From Candidatus Margulisiibacteriota bacterium (GTDB taxonomy: Bacteria > Margulisbacteria > Termititenacia > Termititenacales > Termititenacaceae): a stretch of DNA of 51,576 nt. Both the position numbers and the translations under genes were made by a program. The DNA is taken from assembly GCA_031274525.1 (NCBI GenBank), contig JAISQA010000022.1, forward strand, positions 1 through 51,576, given 5' to 3'. Below, piece after piece: positions 49,711 through 51,576 of this stretch. The notes under the pieces are model-generated. The model was not told where the DNA came from and ran no database searches. It was given only the letters and a program-made list of their open reading frames with translations. How positions within the stretch are numbered: position 1 is the first letter of the stretch; the number at the start of each line of letters is the position of its first letter.

Positions 49711-49743
49711 TGAGATAGCCTAAGACTGTAAAATTAACTGTGT

Positions 49744-49770
49744 AAACGGCCTGTTTAATTCAGGCCGTTT
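49744..49770 (+). terminator. Intrinsic terminator after the giant gene
   Basis: AAACGGCCTG-TTTAATT-CAGGCCGTTT, a perfect 10-bp stem followed by ATTT. It overlaps the inner side of a terminal-repeat-like sequence (49722-49749). Confidence 0.7.
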
Positions 49771-49873
49771 ATTTAAGAAACAACAATTCAAAATTATTCG
49801 AGACATAACAAAAGCGGCCTTGCCGCGCTTGCCAGTCGGAGCGCGGCACAGTGTGTCAGCAGCTGGTCGTCAA

Positions 49874-50112
49874 GGGACTGTAGAATTACCTGTGTAAACG
49901 AGCTGTTTAACAGGCCAATTATTACGGAAAAAACAAATCAGGGCTAATCGAACAGCGCAACAGCGGCGTTCCCTCCAGCAGAACATATCTGGCAAGCATA
50001 AAGCCCGGCACGCTGGCGGCGTGAATATCACAAATAAACAGTGCCAGCCAGAGCGTTGCGCCGCAGGAATATGAACACATCTATTCGTTTACACAGGTAA
50101 CTTTACAGTCCC
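49874..50112. mobile_element. MITE-like element or IS remnant with 28-bp terminal inverted repeats
   Basis: The left end (49874-49901) starts GGGACTGTAGAATTACCTGT; the right end (50085-50112), reverse-complemented, matches it at 26 of 28 bases. A third, diverged copy (about 23/28) lies at 49722-49749 in direct orientation. GGGACTGT...TGTGTAAACG ends recall IS256/Mutator-type elements. The 239-bp interior has no transposase ORF. No target-site duplication is evident. Confidence 0.65.
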
Positions 50113-50181
50113 GCTATTGAGATGTATCCACGGATATACAGAGCTTTTACAGCAATCGAGCGCACAATAATACCTGACCAG

Positions 50182-50268
50182 CGACGACCGACAGCGGCCA
50201 TCCGTGGCTTGGTTAGCCACGGAAACTTCTGCGGCGGCTGGATGCCGCACGCAGTCGCAAGCCGCGGA
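50182..50268 (+). repeat. 87-bp interspersed repeat (copy 2)
   Basis: Matches the reverse complement of 32753-32839 at 80 of 87 positions. Contains the perfect hairpin TCCGTGGCT-TGGTT-AGCCACGGA (50201-50223). Its 5' part CGACCGACAGCGG also occurs inverted at 25715-25727. Confidence 0.85.
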
Positions 50269-50349
50269 GTGCGCACTGGCTGTATGTTCCCTGTCCTGTC
50301 AGGTTGTGCTCTGGCGGCAATCCCGCTATTGCTACTAAATATTTCAAAG

Positions 50350-50586
50350 AAAGGGACAGGTAAAATATCCGGGACATATCTATGGCACACGAAGCAAAAT
50401 ATTTGCGCAGCTGTGCTGTGAGAAATCACAACCCCTCAGTCCGCTGACGCGTACAGCTCCCCTTATAAAGGGGAGCCAATAGTTCAGATACAGTTAAGTT
50501 AGTCCCCCTTAATAAGGGGGACAGCCGCAAAGCGGCAGGGGGTGTCTCGCCTCGGCTTCGCTCCGCGACATCTCACCTGTCCCTTT
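50350..50586. repeat. Hairpin-rich intergenic element flanked by a 12-bp inverted repeat
   Basis: AAAGGGACAGGT (50350-50361) recurs inverted at 50575-50586. Between them are GCTCCCCTT-ATA-AAGGGGAGC (50456-50476), GTCCCCCTT-AAT-AAGGGGGAC (50502-50522) and GCCGC-AAA-GCGGC (50524-50536). No protein gene is credible in 49711-50710. Confidence 0.6.
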
Positions 50587-50710
50587 TTTCTACATAAATT
50601 AGCCTGTCTTATACAGGGTGCTCACACCGTTAATTTTTCAGTCCCTGTAAGGATTTTCCCCGCCCAAACACTGGCGTCTTTTGCATATATATGATATTAT
50701 AGTATTTACA

Positions 50711-51576
50711 ATGAATGTAGTAAAAATACTGAAAAGGTCATTTCTACTGGCGTTGTTTTTTTCCGCGTGTCTGTTCGCTGAGACCAAAATTAACGATGCG
50801 CCGATTAATCATTTTTCTAGCAATACTGGGTTTGACGTGGTTCCCTTTAGATCTGACGGCGGGCACAAACTGGTTCGTTCACCTGCAAATCCTGGCGTAT
50901 TGCATGCGGTCTTTTATGATGGTACGGGCTCTAGCAACACCTATAAGCTCATCTATGCTACCTCCACTAACGATGGTGCATCCTGGACTAAGCGGGAGCT
51001 TTATACCATCACTGGCGGGGGGACGTCCCTTGACGATCCGGCTATTGCGGTGGACAGTTCTGGCAGGGTTTATATTTCTTATGGTGAACTGAATACTGGT
51101 CGGGGAATGCTCAATTTGATCTCCGGTAGTAATTTGCTTACGGATCCAATTACGCCGGTAACAGTCACCTATAATACTTCGCAACGGGTTTATCAGACGG
51201 ATATTGCCGTGGACAGCGCTGGTTATGTAAACGTTGCTATGGTTTTTGTTGGGTCTGGCGATGCGAGCACTATTCCGTGCAAAATTATGGTGTATACCGG
51301 CAGGACTGCAAACAGTATTAATGGTGGTTTTGATGAATATGCTGTTCAGGAGACGGGGAAAGGTTTTATCCCCCGTTTGTTCCCTGGCTCCGGCGGGGAT
51401 CTTTTTCTGACCTTTGATTTACTGGAGGAGTACAGCATCACCTCCAGAAGGCTTATAAAAGTTTATAAACGCGCAAGTGGAAGCTGGAATACTGGTTTTG
51501 CAACTATCAATAACGGTTATTCTTCCGCCTATCGCGCCCAGCACCCCGGCCTGGCTTTGGATCAGTCCAGCAATGT
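50711..51576 (+). CDS. Secreted BNR/Asp-box beta-propeller protein (3' end outside window)
   Basis: The frame stays open from ATG 50711 to the window end (288 codons), so the gene continues beyond. Signal peptide KILKRSFLLALFFSACLFA; cleavage after LFA is likely, although FSAC is close to a lipobox. The mature part contains an Asp-box YATSTNDGASWTKREL (S-x-D-x-G-x-x-W) and propeller-blade phrases DDPAIAVDSSGRVYISYGE and QTDIAVDSAGYVNVAMVFVG, with VPFRSDGGHKLVRSPANPG before them. This is the sialidase/BNR-type fold; the catalytic set of a sialidase is not evident in the visible part. No Shine-Dalgarno: TATTAT and TATAGT hexamers lie within 16 bases of the ATG. Confidence 0.75.
   Translation, partial: MNVVKILKRSFLLALFFSACLFAETKINDAPINHFSSNTGFDVVPFRSDGGHKLVRSPANPGVLHAVFYDGTGSSNTYKLIYATSTNDGASWTKRELYTITGGGTSLDDPAIAVDSSGRVYISYGELNTGRGMLNLISGSNLLTDPITPVTVTYNTSQRVYQTDIAVDSAGYVNVAMVFVGSGDASTIPCKIMVYTGRTANSINGGFDEYAVQETGKGFIPRLFPGSGGDLFLTFDLLEEYSITSRRLIKVYKRASGSWNTGFATINNGYSSAYRAQHPGLALDQSSN

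Noticed and set aside
50796-51092. 98-codon ORF
   Set aside because: Shadow of the open BNR-protein frame that starts at 50711 and has a signal peptide and an Asp-box.
1-51576. CRISPR array or rRNA genes
   Set aside because: No regularly spaced direct repeats with unique spacers and no rRNA-like sequence were seen.

Overview
This window reads as chromosomal DNA from a diderm bacterium that I cannot place firmly. Evidence for an outer membrane is an LptF/LptG-type permease, two proteins with outer-membrane beta-barrel character ending in Phe, a lipoprotein with a lipobox, an LpxB-like glycosyltransferase and an MsbA-type exporter. Core genes look of moderate GC; several long surface or hypothetical genes are visibly AT-richer. 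Many genes have strong AGGAG-type ribosome binding sites, but a subset starts directly behind a -10 hexamer. An uncultivated lineage such as Margulisbacteria or Elusimicrobiota would fit, but that is a low-confidence guess.

Layout. 1-2.6 kb: accessory genes (truncated DUF4143 protein, YefM/YoeB toxin-antitoxin pair with a TGTACA operator, XRE regulator, His-rich tail-fibre-like protein). 2.6-6.7 kb (minus): a large outer-membrane protein and a secreted beta-propeller, translationally coupled. 6.7-12.6 kb (plus): tatD, acpS, HIT, rpsU, lptF/G, a TPR protein and a DUF2344 protein, ending at a strong terminator. 12.7-14.1 kb (minus): a lipoprotein and a CAU tRNA. 14.4-21.3 kb (plus): one tightly packed run of tatA, short tatC, a degenerate CapA-like protein, an LpxB-like protein, rfbD, an MsbA-type exporter and a glycosyltransferase, probably making and exporting an envelope glycoconjugate. 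21.3-22.0 kb (minus): a small protein behind a candidate structured 5' UTR RNA of about 119 nt. 22.3-25.8 kb: topA, an overlooked 31-residue membrane protein, panC, tRNA-Glu and tRNA-Val. 26-29.7 kb: secreted OB-fold-like protein, two unknown AT-rich genes and a HEPN/MNT pair. 29.8-37 kb: ppdK, dnaG, rpoD, a second sigma-70 gene and, convergent, galE. 38-39 kb: a frameshifted Rpn-type nuclease behind a sigma-54-like promoter. 39.1-42.2 kb (minus): hisA, pth, an NtrC-type regulator and a stand-alone histidine-kinase dimerisation domain. 42.4-49.7 kb: a 2431-residue surface protein. 49.7-50.7 kb: about 1 kb of nested repeats. 50.7 kb to the end: a truncated secreted BNR-propeller protein.

Points most worth a second look: the structured RNA at 21872-21990; the orphan DHp domain beside the NtrC-type regulator; the Tat-CapA-LpxB-like-MsbA operon with an N-terminally short TatC and a CapA-like protein lacking its catalytic residues; the small ORF overlapping topA and panC; the giant protein with an Ig-like region between two barrel-like segments; and intergenic repeats shared by three loci.
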